A stretch of 63,916 nucleotides of DNA from Rikenellaceae bacterium (lineage in GTDB: Bacteria; Bacteroidota; Bacteroidia; Bacteroidales; Rikenellaceae). How positions within the stretch are numbered: the first letter of the stretch is position 1; every line of letters starts with the position of its first letter. Below the pieces are notes generated by a model that saw only the letters and a program-made list of their open reading frames with translations, did no database searches and was not told the origin of the DNA. Of this stretch, positions 1-8,390 are shown piece after piece. The stretch covers positions 1 to 63,916 of the forward strand of contig JAJBUQ010000007.1 of assembly GCA_020860245.1 (NCBI GenBank), given 5' to 3'. A program made the position numbers and the translations under genes.

Positions 1-1
1 C

Positions 2-1488
2 TTTTTATTCCTTACTTATTTATTTTTCTATAGAGCAACTAAAAACAACTTAGATTTTACTTTACCGATAATATTTTTTTTCTATTATATTTTTTTACGA
101 ATTTTTATTTCGAATGATATTTCAGTTCCACAAAAAATAATTGGATTTGTTGTGCCGATAATTTTGTGCGGTCATTACATACTTGCTGTTTTACAGTATT
201 TCGCTTTAATTCCAAATTTCCATAGTTATTTTCCCGTAGGAAGCACCTTTGGTAATCCGGACATGTTAGGTGCATATATATCCGTGCTATTGCCATTTTG
301 CTTTGCGAGATCAAAAATGAAAATATTACATTTTTTATTATTATCCTTTGGCATAATATTGCTCTTAATAATACAAGCCAGAACAGCTTTATTGTCGACA
401 GGTATTACTTTTATAATTTACATATTTATAGAGAAAAAAATTAGCCTTAAACAATTCCTTTTATCGTCCATAGGAAGTTTCATGGGTCTAATCCTTCTCA
501 TTCTATGGAATCCGACATCTGTTTCAGGGAGATTTTTTATATGGATAGTATCCGGTAAAATGTTAATTGAAAAGCCTCAAGGGTGGGGACTCTACGCTTT
601 TCAAAAAGATTATATGATTTCGCAAATCGAATTTATCGAGAATTTTCCTCTGTTAGCTTCTCGTTTTAACATTGATATAGTTTATTCCCCTTTCAATGAA
701 TTTCTGAATGTCGGTGGTAGGTTAGGAATAATCGGACTTATTTTATATATTTTATTTATAGGTAGTATTCTTATAATTGGTTACAAAGAAAAAAGTATTT
801 TTATTTACCCTTTGATAGCATTTATCATTATATCCTTATTTTATTTTTCTTTTAAAATTACTCCCTTAATAGTTATGATATTACTTTTTTCTGTTCTTGC
901 AATAAATAAAAGTCAATATTCGACTGTGGCTATTATAAAGAAAAATAATAAAGCAATAGGAATTTTATTCATTATGCTTTTTATGGCAATATTAATGGCT
1001 TTAAATTATAATTCTTATGATACATGGAAAAAAGCCATTATCACTCGAAAGGATATAAATCTATCTGATTCTCTATTTTTAAAATCGTATAAAACTTTGA
1101 GTGGAAATGGAATGTTCCTGTATTCATATTCGGATTTTTATACAGTAAAGGAGATATTTCTAATAGTATAAAAATAGCTGAAGAAGCAAGTAAATATTAT
1201 ACAAATATAGGTTTACTCAATTTAACTGCCTTAATTTACGAGGATCTACAAGATATAGAGAAAGCGGAAAGTAACTTAATAAAAACGATGGAAATTTCTA
1301 ATAATCAATTTAATTCATCTTATAATTATATTCTATTTTTAATTCGTAACGGATTTGAAGATAAAGCTTACTATTTGGCAAAAGAATTATTTAATCGATC
1401 TGATAATACAGAATATTATTCGGATATTAAAATAATCAAAAAACGTTTGGAAATATTTATTGATAATTATGAAACCGAAAAACAGTAA
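2..1488 (+). pseudogene. O-antigen polymerase/ligase-like membrane protein, 5' truncated by window, frameshifted
   Basis: The reading frame is open from the first bases, so the start lies outside the window. The first ~390 codons are very hydrophobic, with many membrane segments and the loop PVGSTFGNPDMLGAYISVLL, typical of the Wzy/O-antigen ligase family, which polymerises or ligates surface polysaccharide in the inner membrane. This frame stops at 1171. A second frame (about 1141-1488) continues the protein as a TPR-like soluble tail (SKGDISNSIKIAEEASKYY, then an A..LA helix pair), as in many Bacteroidota members of the family. Adding one T to the T5 run at 1135-1139 joins the two frames into YSDFLYSKGDIS. 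It may be a real pseudogene or a homopolymer sequencing error. The family call is from topology and that loop. Confidence 0.7.
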
Positions 1489-1493
1489 CTATT

Positions 1494-1646
1494 TCAATTT
1501 TTCTGCGGAATTTTCATCAATAATGAACTGTTTAATAGTGAATTTATAGCAATACTATAGTTTACTACTTCATCTTTATAACCAAGTTCTGAATATCGAG
1601 AAGGGATTCTCCCGTTCGATTGATTCCAAGCCTTGTAATGATTCAT
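1494..1646 (-). CDS. Unrecognised small ORF or gene remnant (50 aa)
   Basis: A minus-strand frame with an ATG at 1646 encodes a protein-like peptide (MNHYKAWNQSNGRIPSRYSE at its start, ending KIPQKN). The frame is open further upstream to about 1697. It occupies most of the otherwise empty 1489-1802 gap and converges on the polysaccharide gene. I do not recognise the family. It may be the end of a decayed gene rather than a functional small protein. The rest of the gap is AT-rich, with no feature I can support. Confidence 0.2.
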   Translation of the reverse strand: MNHYKAWNQSNGRIPSRYSELGYKDEVVNYSIAINSLLNSSLLMKIPQKN

Positions 1647-1802
1647 TATTAAGTTATACTTGAAATACTTTACAGGTTCTTCCTTGGTATTAAATGCTTA
1701 AATTAATTCATTATTTATTACATTATATATATTATTTTTACCTAACAAAATGTAATTCCACATGATTTTTTTTGTCAAGAGCGAAGGAATAAACTATACT
1801 GT

Positions 1803-2714
1803 ATGAAAACAGCTATTTACTTTATTATTTTTACATATCTTACAAGTTGGATATTAGCTACAGCAGCATTTTTATTAGGGTTACGTGAAGCATCTGGACC
1901 AGCTTATACACTTTTCGGAATGATATATATGTGGATACCTGCCATTTGTGCATATATTCTTAATAAAAGATCAAAAGAAAAACCATTAAGAAGGGTCATA
2001 ATATCATTCCGTTTTAATCGATGGTTTTATATAGCAGGAGCATTTCCTATTATTTTTACTTTTCTTACTTTAGGAATAAATATTTTCTTTCCAGATGTTT
2101 CATTTTCAATAAGTAAATTACTTTTGTCAGATAAAACAAGCCAACAAGAAGTATTTGTAATAGGTTATATATTAAAAATACTTCTTAAAGCTATTTTTGC
2201 TGGTTACACGATTAATGCTTTTTTTGCATTAGGCGAAGAACTTGGTTGGAGAGGTTATCTTCTTGAAGCATTAAAAGGTGGTAAATTTTTACCTGTTTCT
2301 TTGTTTATAGGAATAGTTTGGGGTTTGTGGCATTGGCCATTAATCGCAATGGGACATAATTATCCCCAACATCCCATTTTAGGTATAGGGATGATGGTAA
2401 TATGGTGTATTTTGCTATCTCCTGTAATTACTTATATTGTAATAAAATCAAAAACGGTAATCACTGCTGCCATCTTCCATGGGACATTAAATGCAGTGGC
2501 AGGAATTGCCTCATTGTTTGTAATTGGAGGTACTGATATTACAAATAAAGTAACCGGAATAGCAGGGTTTTTAGCGTTATTTATCCTTAATATTATGGTA
2601 TTTTTCTATGACAGATTCATAACAAAGGAGAATATTTTTATAAACAAGGTTGCTCTGTTCAATTCAGACGAAATGTTGCTAAAGGGGAAAATAGGTCGTA
2701 AATTTAAACTTTAA
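1803..2714 (+). CDS. CPBP-family intramembrane metalloprotease (CAAX protease-like)
   Basis: This 303-aa polytopic membrane protein carries the three CPBP/Abi motifs in order: EELGWRGYL (about residues 145-153; paired glutamates and an arginine), GLWHWPL (about 176; metal-binding histidine) and HGTLN (about 226; second histidine). The family are membrane-embedded proteases of the Rce1 type; in bacteria they are linked to peptide maturation, immunity to self-bacteriocins or regulated proteolysis. No bacteriocin gene is visible beside it. Gene and flanks are AT-rich like the polysaccharide gene upstream and unlike the core genome further right. The substrate is unknown. Confidence 0.85.
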   Translation: MKTAIYFIIFTYLTSWILATAAFLLGLREASGPAYTLFGMIYMWIPAICAYILNKRSKEKPLRRVIISFRFNRWFYIAGAFPIIFTFLTLGINIFFPDVSFSISKLLLSDKTSQQEVFVIGYILKILLKAIFAGYTINAFFALGEELGWRGYLLEALKGGKFLPVSLFIGIVWGLWHWPLIAMGHNYPQHPILGIGMMVIWCILLSPVITYIVIKSKTVITAAIFHGTLNAVAGIASLFVIGGTDITNKVTGIAGFLALFILNIMVFFYDRFITKENIFINKVALFNSDEMLLKGKIGRKFKL

Positions 2715-2914
2715 TATTTGGATGCCGTTTTACCAAACAACTTATCCAAAGATGGATTTTTAAGTCACTTATAAACTGTATCAATATTCCTTCTCATATT
2801 TTGTTATTCCCATTTATTCTATGCTAAAAATCTGATATTCTACACTTTATTGACTCGCGTGTCTCGAAAGTGTTTCATATACTTGTCCTGAAGCTATGAC
2901 AAAACTTATTGAAT

Positions 2915-3031
2915 ATGAAAGCACGAATAGATTACGCATTGGACAACCGGAGGATGCCCAAGGATAACACTTATCCGGTTAAACACATCCTCTATAACAA
3001 CCGAGTAAACAAAAAAGAGTTACGATTTTAA
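2915..3031 (+). pseudogene. N-terminal remnant of a second tyrosine recombinase
   Basis: Starting at ATG 2915, 38 codons encode a peptide beginning MKARIDYALDNRR and continuing to YPVKHILYNNRVNKK. This matches the style of the arm-binding N-terminus of Bacteroidota integrases, where a short beta-strand segment is followed by a basic stretch. The frame ends inside the hairpin terminator next to the tRNA-Asn-derived repeat, so everything after the first ~35 residues is gone. It lies outside the left end of the present element, which implies an earlier integration at the same tRNA. The identification rests on pattern resemblance only. Confidence 0.5.
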
Positions 3032-3046
3032 TCGTAACTCTTTTTT
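3011..3046. terminator. Bidirectional hairpin terminator (original tRNA-Asn terminator)
   Basis: GAGTTACGAT and ATCGTAACTC (3017-3026 and 3031-3040) form a 10-bp stem with a TTTA loop, extended by A6 on one side and T6 on the other. It sits just beyond the 48-bp repeat, where the tRNA-Asn transcript would have ended before the element inserted. A diverged copy of the same hairpin lies at 12803-12837. Confidence 0.8.
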
Positions 3047-3050
3047 GTTT

Positions 3051-3098
3051 AGGCTCCTCAACAAGGACTTGAACCTTGGACCCCCTGATTAACAGTCA
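3051..3098 (-). repeat. Left attachment-site repeat (partial tRNA-Asn)
   Basis: These 48 bases are identical to 12843-12890 and correspond to the last ~45 nt of tRNA-Asn plus its trailing CC. At 3099 the sequence diverges into ATG followed by T6 instead of the rest of the tRNA, so this copy cannot encode a tRNA. The repeat runs from the tRNA 3' end to the anticodon loop, a common crossover location for tRNA-targeting tyrosine recombinases. Confidence 0.92.
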
Positions 3099-3225
3099 TG
3101 TTTTTTGAGTTTTGTTTATTTTTGTTCTTCTCCGAAATACTTTTGTAAGTATCAATAAATCAATATTATAGAAGCGTGTTTCGGCTTTCTTCGTTTGGTT
3201 ATTTTGGCAACTTTTTATATGTTTG

Positions 3226-3261
3226 TGGGGCAAATTTTGGGGCAAATTTAAATTTGCCCCA
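3226..3261. promoter_or_regulatory. Left cluster of GGGGCAAAT repeats: candidate integrase/Xis arm sites
   Basis: Two direct copies of TGGGGCAAATTT-like sequence (3226-3238, 3239-3249) are followed by an inverted copy, so that 3239-3260 is a perfect 22-bp palindrome. It ends 20 bp before the integrase ATG. A related pair (TGGGGCAAA twice) lies just inside the right end at 12778-12799. Matching repeats inside both ends are what arm-type binding sites of a tyrosine recombinase look like. The left cluster may also autoregulate the integrase. Confidence 0.55.
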
Positions 3262-3281
3262 CGAGAAAAAACCGAACGATT

Positions 3282-4523
3282 ATGGAGACAGCCACGGTAA
3301 GAGTCGAACTCGATAAACGGAGTACCCGGAAGAACGGAACCCAGTCCGTTAAACTTGTCGTTTACTTTGGAGGGGTTAAAAATCGCTACTCTTTAAAATA
3401 TCATTTGACACCCGAACAATGGGATAAAATGAACGGGGATCGGTTGAGAGATGAGGATCTCAAAGAGGTCCGGAAACAGATCAATCTTCAGAAAGGTAAG
3501 GCTGAAAAAATTGTCGAAGCCCTTGGGTCGGATTTCGATTTTGCTGACTTTGAATCCCGGTTCCTTGGCAAGCTCCCGAAAGAGGTGAAGGACTTTACGG
3601 ATGTCTATAAAATCTTCGAGTCCTATATCTCGGACTTGCGAACCGCCCAACGGATCGGAAATGCGAACGCCTATGAAACGGCGATGAAATCATTCAAAGC
3701 GTTTGCTCCGTCATTGAAATGCAAAAGGATCACTCCGGTATTTTTGGAGGGCTATGAAAAGTACATGCTCGACAAAGGGCGGACAACCACAACCGTAGGA
3801 ATGTATATGCGTGCTTTGCGAACCATCCTGAACATCGCGAAAGATAAAGAGATAATTACCGCAAAAGAATATCCGTTCGGTTCAAAGCCTAAGAAGAAAT
3901 ACGAAATCCCGGAGGGCAGGAACATCAAAAAGGCTTTGAAAAGAGAGGAATTACAGCAGATCAGAGATGATGCCGACATGTCCGATGAGGCACGATACGC
4001 CAGGGATATTTGGCTATTTAGTTTCTACTGTAACGGAATGAACATGGCGGATATTTGCCAGTTGAGGTATCGGGATGTTCAAGACGGATTTATCCATTTT
4101 CTCCGATCAAAAACAAAACGCACGCAGAAGGACAAAACCCCTATCGAGGTATATTTATCCGAACCCGCCAGGAAGATCATTGAGGAATGGGGGAGTAAGC
4201 CGGAAGATCCGAACAAATATATCTTTCCGGCGATTAATGACGCTATGACCGCCGAAGAAAAACATACAGCGAACAAGAATTTCACCCGGAGCGTGAACCA
4301 ATACATGGAAACCCTATCGAACAAACTCGAACTTCCGGTAAAAGTTACTACTTACATGGCCCGCCACACATACGCCACCTTGCTCAAACACATGGGTACA
4401 TCCATCGAAGAAATCTCCGAAAGCCTCGGCCATAGCAACATCAAAACCACGAAAAACTACCTCGCATCCTTCCCCCAGGAAAAGAAAAGGGAGACGGCGG
4501 AGAAGTTGGTGGCATTGTTGTAA
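3282..4523 (+). CDS. int: Site-specific tyrosine recombinase (integrase)
   Basis: At 413 aa this is full length for Bacteroidota element integrases. Residues 1-90 form an arm-binding domain (TVRVELDKRSTRKNG opening), about 100-200 a SAM-like core-binding domain, and 220-413 the catalytic domain. Visible catalytic residues are the lysine in the SKTKRTQKDK beta-hairpin, ARHTYAT (Arg/His box II), LGHSN (His) and KNYL (Tyr nucleophile). The usual first arginine is absent, with FYCNGMNMADIC in its place, as also reported for IntDOT. It lies next to the left att repeat and should catalyse integration into, and with Xis excision from, the tRNA-Asn 3' end. Its 3' end is duplicated at 5686-5797. Confidence 0.93.
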   Translation: METATVRVELDKRSTRKNGTQSVKLVVYFGGVKNRYSLKYHLTPEQWDKMNGDRLRDEDLKEVRKQINLQKGKAEKIVEALGSDFDFADFESRFLGKLPKEVKDFTDVYKIFESYISDLRTAQRIGNANAYETAMKSFKAFAPSLKCKRITPVFLEGYEKYMLDKGRTTTTVGMYMRALRTILNIAKDKEIITAKEYPFGSKPKKKYEIPEGRNIKKALKREELQQIRDDADMSDEARYARDIWLFSFYCNGMNMADICQLRYRDVQDGFIHFLRSKTKRTQKDKTPIEVYLSEPARKIIEEWGSKPEDPNKYIFPAINDAMTAEEKHTANKNFTRSVNQYMETLSNKLELPVKVTTYMARHTYATLLKHMGTSIEEISESLGHSNIKTTKNYLASFPQEKKRETAEKLVALL

Positions 4524-4585
4524 TTGTTGCCAAAGCAATGTTAAATATCTGTTAATATTGATTTGGCGAAGTTTGCTACAAGAGA

Positions 4586-5479
4586 CTACAATTCATCCAC
4601 AATCTCCCAATACCCGCTTCGGGTCGAACCCCGATGGATAATGACCCTTTCCTTTGTCATTTTTTGCAGATGATACTTTATGCCGTCAGAACTCACGCCT
4701 ACTATGCCCGCTAAATCATTCCGGGTGATTTTCGGATTATTACGGATTTGAATTAAAATCTTATCTCGTGTAGATAAAGGATAGGCATTTTGCCCGGCCA
4801 TGGTTTCATCTATTACCCCCAAAATAAACTCGATAAAAGGTGTACAGCCACTTTCACCTCCACTTATCGCAATAGCGTGATAATACTCCTTGCGGTATTT
4901 GTAAACAATGTTTTCGATAGGCAGGTTCTTGAATATTGAACGCCATTTACTAAGGATCAACGTTTGCCAAAGTCTGCCGGTTCTTCCATTACCGTCAGAA
5001 AAAGGATGTATAAATTCAAATTCGTAGTGAAATACACTGCTCTTTATAAGTGGATGTTCATCCGTTTCGCCCAGCCACTCGAACAAATCTTTTATTAGAT
5101 GAGGTACACGATCGGCAGGGGGAGCATAATGGATAATATCTTCACCGGATGCTACCCCGACACCCTGTGCCCGTAAACGTCCGGCATCGTCGATTAGGCC
5201 TGTTTCCATGATCATATTTGCATTTAACAGGTCGTCTATACTATACGGATTGAATTCGTCGATCAATCCATAAGCTTTAATCGCATTGCGCGCTTCCTGA
5301 ACTTCATTGATCGGAGCGATAACCGGCTTACCGTCAAGAATGGCAGTGATCTGATCGGTGCTTAATGTATTGCCCTCGATAGCGAGCGAACCTTGGATGG
5401 TCTTTATCCTGTTTATCCGGTGCAGGCGCAGGTCTTCCTGTCCGTAAAAACTCCCTACGGCCTCGCTTATTCTCGACAC
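4586..5479 (-). CDS. Fic-domain protein (class II, AMPylator-like) with C-terminal winged helix
   Basis: The 297-aa frame contains the Fic motif HPFSDGNGRTGRLW (about residues 157-170) with catalytic histidine and the phosphate-binding GNGR. An N-terminal SLAIEGN matches the inhibitory (S/T)xxxE(G/N) motif of class II Fic proteins, and a helix-turn-helix domain lies at ~235-290. Such proteins transfer AMP from ATP to target hydroxyls and are often autoinhibited. The start here is a GTG at 5479, but homologous-looking sequence (PPYKITTNIIDLV) continues upstream in frame to an ATG at 5527 whose second codon is TAA. Either an N-shortened protein is made from GTG, or the gene is inactivated. It is flanked by duplicated integrase 3' ends. 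Confidence 0.88.
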   Translation of the reverse strand: MSRISEAVGSFYGQEDLRLHRINRIKTIQGSLAIEGNTLSTDQITAILDGKPVIAPINEVQEARNAIKAYGLIDEFNPYSIDDLLNANMIMETGLIDDAGRLRAQGVGVASGEDIIHYAPPADRVPHLIKDLFEWLGETDEHPLIKSSVFHYEFEFIHPFSDGNGRTGRLWQTLILSKWRSIFKNLPIENIVYKYRKEYYHAIAISGGESGCTPFIEFILGVIDETMAGQNAYPLSTRDKILIQIRNNPKITRNDLAGIVGVSSDGIKYHLQKMTKERVIIHRGSTRSGYWEIVDEL

Positions 5480-5685
5480 TAAGTCAATGATGTTAGTTGT
5501 AATCTTATATGGAGGTTTATATTACATAACTACAATTAGTGAAAGCAATAAGATCCAATCGGCACATTAAATTTTACAAATATAGGTTTTATATTTTTAA
5601 TTAGGGTAGTTTATTGGGTAAAACCTTAAAGGCATGACTACCCCAAACTCGGAGATTACACTGCTCCAGGACAATCTTAAAATTC

Positions 5686-5797
5686 ATGAGAACCTCCATC
5701 GAAGAAATCTCCGAAAGCCTCGGCCACAGCAACATCAAAACCACGAAAAACTACCTCGCTTCCTTCCCGCAGGAAAAGAAAAGGGAAAACGGCAGAG
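5686..5797 (+). pseudogene. Duplicated integrase 3'-end fragment
   Basis: From the ATG at 5686 the sequence closely repeats 4393-4512 of the intact integrase (SIEEISESLGHSNIKTTKNY in both), including the catalytic His and Tyr codons, with only scattered third-position and end changes. An extra A in the run at 5786-5789 then shifts the frame. The frame runs on into the next gene only by chance, so the ATG at 5686 should not be used as its start. The two copies flank the Fic gene. Confidence 0.85.
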
Positions 5798-5824
5798 AAA
5801 TTGATTTCAATTCTATAATTATAT

Positions 5825-5857
5825 CTTGCATAAGATTTGTAGATTTTGCTATATTTG
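5825..5857 (+). promoter_or_regulatory. Promoter of the three-gene cargo operon
   Basis: TATATTTG at 5850-5857 fits the Bacteroidota -7 consensus TAnnTTTG; CTTG at 5825-5828 lies 21 bp upstream as a -33 element. The first gene starts at 5881, leaving a leader of about 20 nt. It lies between the integrase fragment and the operon, so the operon carries its own promoter. Confidence 0.6.
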
Positions 5858-5880
5858 CTAAAAGCCTAAATTTGAATACT

Positions 5881-6819
5881 ATGGGGAAAAAGCAAAGAAA
5901 CGTAGAGGTGTTAAACTTTACTTTAGAATTTCAAGATGTTAATGATCCAATGAATCCAACTGTTGAAGAAGAGCTAGTTAAACTCGACAATTCTTCTTCT
6001 ACATATTATGGTAAATTATTCGAACTTCGATTATTTGAATCAAATATTGAGAATTGTTTAATTGGAATGATGATAACAACCCAAAATAAAGAGATTCCAC
6101 CTAAACATAAACCAAGTGAGAAAAGAATAACTCCCATAGAAATTGAGCCAGACGAAGGATTGGTTTTTGCAAATATTTTTTTATTTAATAAAGTGACCGG
6201 TTTGTTTTTGTATGAAGTTAATCGTAACGGTTGCTTTATTAATCAATTTAAGAATTTTATATATCGAAATTGGAATGCCGATTATTCGTCAAGATTCTCG
6301 ATAAAAATAATACCTGTTTTAAGAGAGTCCGCCTATAAACGGTTTGAGAGAATGAATTACTTTAAGAACTTTAAAATTGAAGTTTATAACCCATCGGCCT
6401 TATTAAGTCGATTGGACAGTGAAGATCGAGGAGTCAATAGTACTATCAAAGCCCAGTTAATTGCTGCTAAAGAAAGCCATAGTTCATGTTTGACGATTGA
6501 GCAATCTTCTTTAACTAAAAAATTAAACCCTCAAGGTTTAAATGGGAAATACATCCGTCAAACGGTAGATTTCCTTCTGGGGTTAAGATTCTCCGGATGT
6601 CGTGAAAACATTGAAACGATAAAGGTTGAAGGTTACTCTGAAGATGAAGAAGACTCGAGGAAATTGAAGCCTATAGATTTTATAGGAGATTCATTCAAGG
6701 TAAACTTCTCAATCGAGGACATTCGTATTCATCGTGATTTACAAGAAAGAGAAAGAATTGCAGGAATTATAGATGTCTATAATAAACTTCAACCAGAATT
6801 ACAGCAAATATTCCAATGA
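5881..6819 (+). CDS. Unrecognised cytoplasmic protein, first gene of cargo operon
   Basis: This is a 312-aa soluble protein with no signal peptide or membrane segment. I chose ATG 5881 because the frame upstream of it is the integrase fragment and a promoter. Distinctive segments are NKEIPPKHKPSEKR (~75-90), EGLVFANIFLFNKVTGLFLY (~98-117) followed by EVNRNGC, and a charged C-terminus. The style resembles uncharacterised proteins found beside mobile-element and phage-defence genes, but I cannot assign a family. It is markedly more AT-rich than the integrase or relaxase. Its stop overlaps the next start (ATGA), so the two are translationally coupled. Confidence 0.8.
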   Translation: MGKKQRNVEVLNFTLEFQDVNDPMNPTVEEELVKLDNSSSTYYGKLFELRLFESNIENCLIGMMITTQNKEIPPKHKPSEKRITPIEIEPDEGLVFANIFLFNKVTGLFLYEVNRNGCFINQFKNFIYRNWNADYSSRFSIKIIPVLRESAYKRFERMNYFKNFKIEVYNPSALLSRLDSEDRGVNSTIKAQLIAAKESHSSCLTIEQSSLTKKLNPQGLNGKYIRQTVDFLLGLRFSGCRENIETIKVEGYSEDEEDSRKLKPIDFIGDSFKVNFSIEDIRIHRDLQERERIAGIIDVYNKLQPELQQIFQ

Positions 6820-7295
6820 GTAGCAATAGGAACAAACGATTAAGTTGGTGGAATGAAAAAATAGGGGGAATTCTATTAGGTCTAATAGTGTTCTTCGTAT
6901 CTTATTATTTCTTTACGCCAACCCTCGTCTTTTTTCAACAATTTATAAAGGAATTTCCCGCTATGGGATTATGTATTTTTGGTTTTCTTTTAACTGTACT
7001 AGCCATTATAATTCAAAGTGATACTAATACAATTTCTTGGTTGAAATCAGATAAAAAACTTTATCAAAGATTTATAGCTTTCAATAAAAAAACTGTAATT
7101 TTATCTTTTCTTTTATCTTTTTATTCATTTGTAATCGGGAGTATTGATATCGGAATTTTTAATGATAGTGAGACCCATTTATTCCCTGCATTTGATAAGA
7201 TTCTGTGTTCATTTTGGCTTGGTGTTTTATTTTGGTTAATCAGAGACTCACTATATTTTATGCATACTTTTTATTTATTGGTTAAAGAGTCTTAA
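6816..7295 (+). CDS. Four-helix membrane protein, second gene of cargo operon
   Basis: This 159-aa protein has four predicted membrane helices: about residues 17-38 (LLGLIVFFVSYYFF), 48-66 (MGLCIFGFLLTVLAIII), 92-115 (TVILSFLLSFYSFVIGS) and 128-150 (CSFWLGVLFWLIRDSLYF). The N-terminus is basic and there is no signal peptidase site. It is encoded between a soluble unknown and a nucleoid-associated protein, with a 4-nt overlap upstream and 4 nt to the next gene. Small multi-helix proteins in this position of immune operons are often membrane-damaging effectors, but nothing in the sequence proves that role. Confidence 0.8.
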   Translation: MSSNRNKRLSWWNEKIGGILLGLIVFFVSYYFFTPTLVFFQQFIKEFPAMGLCIFGFLLTVLAIIIQSDTNTISWLKSDKKLYQRFIAFNKKTVILSFLLSFYSFVIGSIDIGIFNDSETHLFPAFDKILCSFWLGVLFWLIRDSLYFMHTFYLLVKES

Positions 7296-7299
7296 CAAG

Positions 7300-8340
7300 A
7301 TGATTTCCTTTCAGGATAGTAAAATAGAAAATATTATTATTCACCGAGTGAATAATAAATTAACAGATGGTCAACTTATTTTATCGAAAGATCCTCTTAA
7401 TCTAGATAGTGAAGTTTTGTCATTATTACTTCACTTTTTCACGACTCCTTTTTTGAAAATAAACGAGGTATATAATTTTTATCATCAATCTGATTTAAGT
7501 TTCAATGAAGTTTTTAATTACTCCTCAAATATATTTGAGGATAAGAATTTATTTTTCAAAGAGTCTTTAAATCTTGCGAAACACTTGTTTGAAAACTCTA
7601 CTCATCAGAATATCAAGGATGGGGATTTTTACGTAGTTTTATTTGATAAGTGTGAAATTAATGGGCAGACAGCACAAGCTATAGGTCTCTTTAAGTCTGA
7701 GAATACTGAAACATTTCTGAAAGTCTATCAATCAGGTAATGCTTATACTGTTGAAGGGGAAAATGGTATTAATATTAATAAACTTGATAAAGGAGCTATA
7801 ATTGTAAATTTAGAAAAAGATAACGGTTATTTAGTTTCTATTATTGACAAAAATAAAGGAGATACTCAGTATTGGTTGGATGGTTTCCTGCACATTAAAC
7901 AGTGTGAAAATAATTATTTCCAAACAGACAAGGCATTGGCCGTCTTTAAGGATTTCATAACAAAAGAATTACCTAAAAATTTTGAAATTGATAAAGCAGA
8001 TCAAGCTGAATTTTTAAATAAATCTGTTTCTTATTTTAAAGAAAAAGAGGAATTTAATTCCCAGGATTTTAAAGAAACGGTCTTTCAACAACCCGAAATA
8101 ATAGAAGATTATTCTCGGTTTAAAGCAAAATATGAAAACGAAAATAACATTGAGATCTCGGATTCTTTTGAGATTTCAAACCAAGCACTTAAAAAACAGG
8201 AGCGCAGGTTTAAAAGTGTAATTAAGTTGGATAGAAATTTTCACATTTATATTCATGGAGATAGACAGAGAATCAAGAAAGGATTTGATGAAAATATGGA
8301 TATGAGTTTTTACCAAATTTATTTTAAAGAAGAATCATAA
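7300..8340 (+). CDS. Nucleoid-associated protein (NdpA/YejK family), third gene of cargo operon
   Basis: This 346-aa protein opens with ENIIIHRVNNKLTDGQLILS and PLNLDSEVLSLLLHFFTTPF, the pattern of the NdpA/YejK (37-kDa nucleoid-associated) family in Bacteroidota. The central part has DGDFYVVLFDKCEINGQTA and the C-terminal part a basic, lysine-rich region. Family members bind DNA and localise to the nucleoid; their precise role is unclear. Here it is encoded on a mobile element in a tight operon with a membrane protein and an unknown protein rather than as a solitary housekeeping gene. An operon end follows at 8341. Confidence 0.75.
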   Translation: MISFQDSKIENIIIHRVNNKLTDGQLILSKDPLNLDSEVLSLLLHFFTTPFLKINEVYNFYHQSDLSFNEVFNYSSNIFEDKNLFFKESLNLAKHLFENSTHQNIKDGDFYVVLFDKCEINGQTAQAIGLFKSENTETFLKVYQSGNAYTVEGENGININKLDKGAIIVNLEKDNGYLVSIIDKNKGDTQYWLDGFLHIKQCENNYFQTDKALAVFKDFITKELPKNFEIDKADQAEFLNKSVSYFKEKEEFNSQDFKETVFQQPEIIEDYSRFKAKYENENNIEISDSFEISNQALKKQERRFKSVIKLDRNFHIYIHGDRQRIKKGFDENMDMSFYQIYFKEES

Positions 8341-8390
8341 TCGATACCTTATAAATATGTATTCATAGAGAAATCAAAACAATTTAGGTT

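Noticed and set aside
5686-6819. A single 377-aa gene starting at 5686
   Set aside because: The first ~37 codons are a frameshifted copy of the integrase 3' end. A promoter and a better ATG at 5881 follow, and the N-terminus of the cargo gene starts there.
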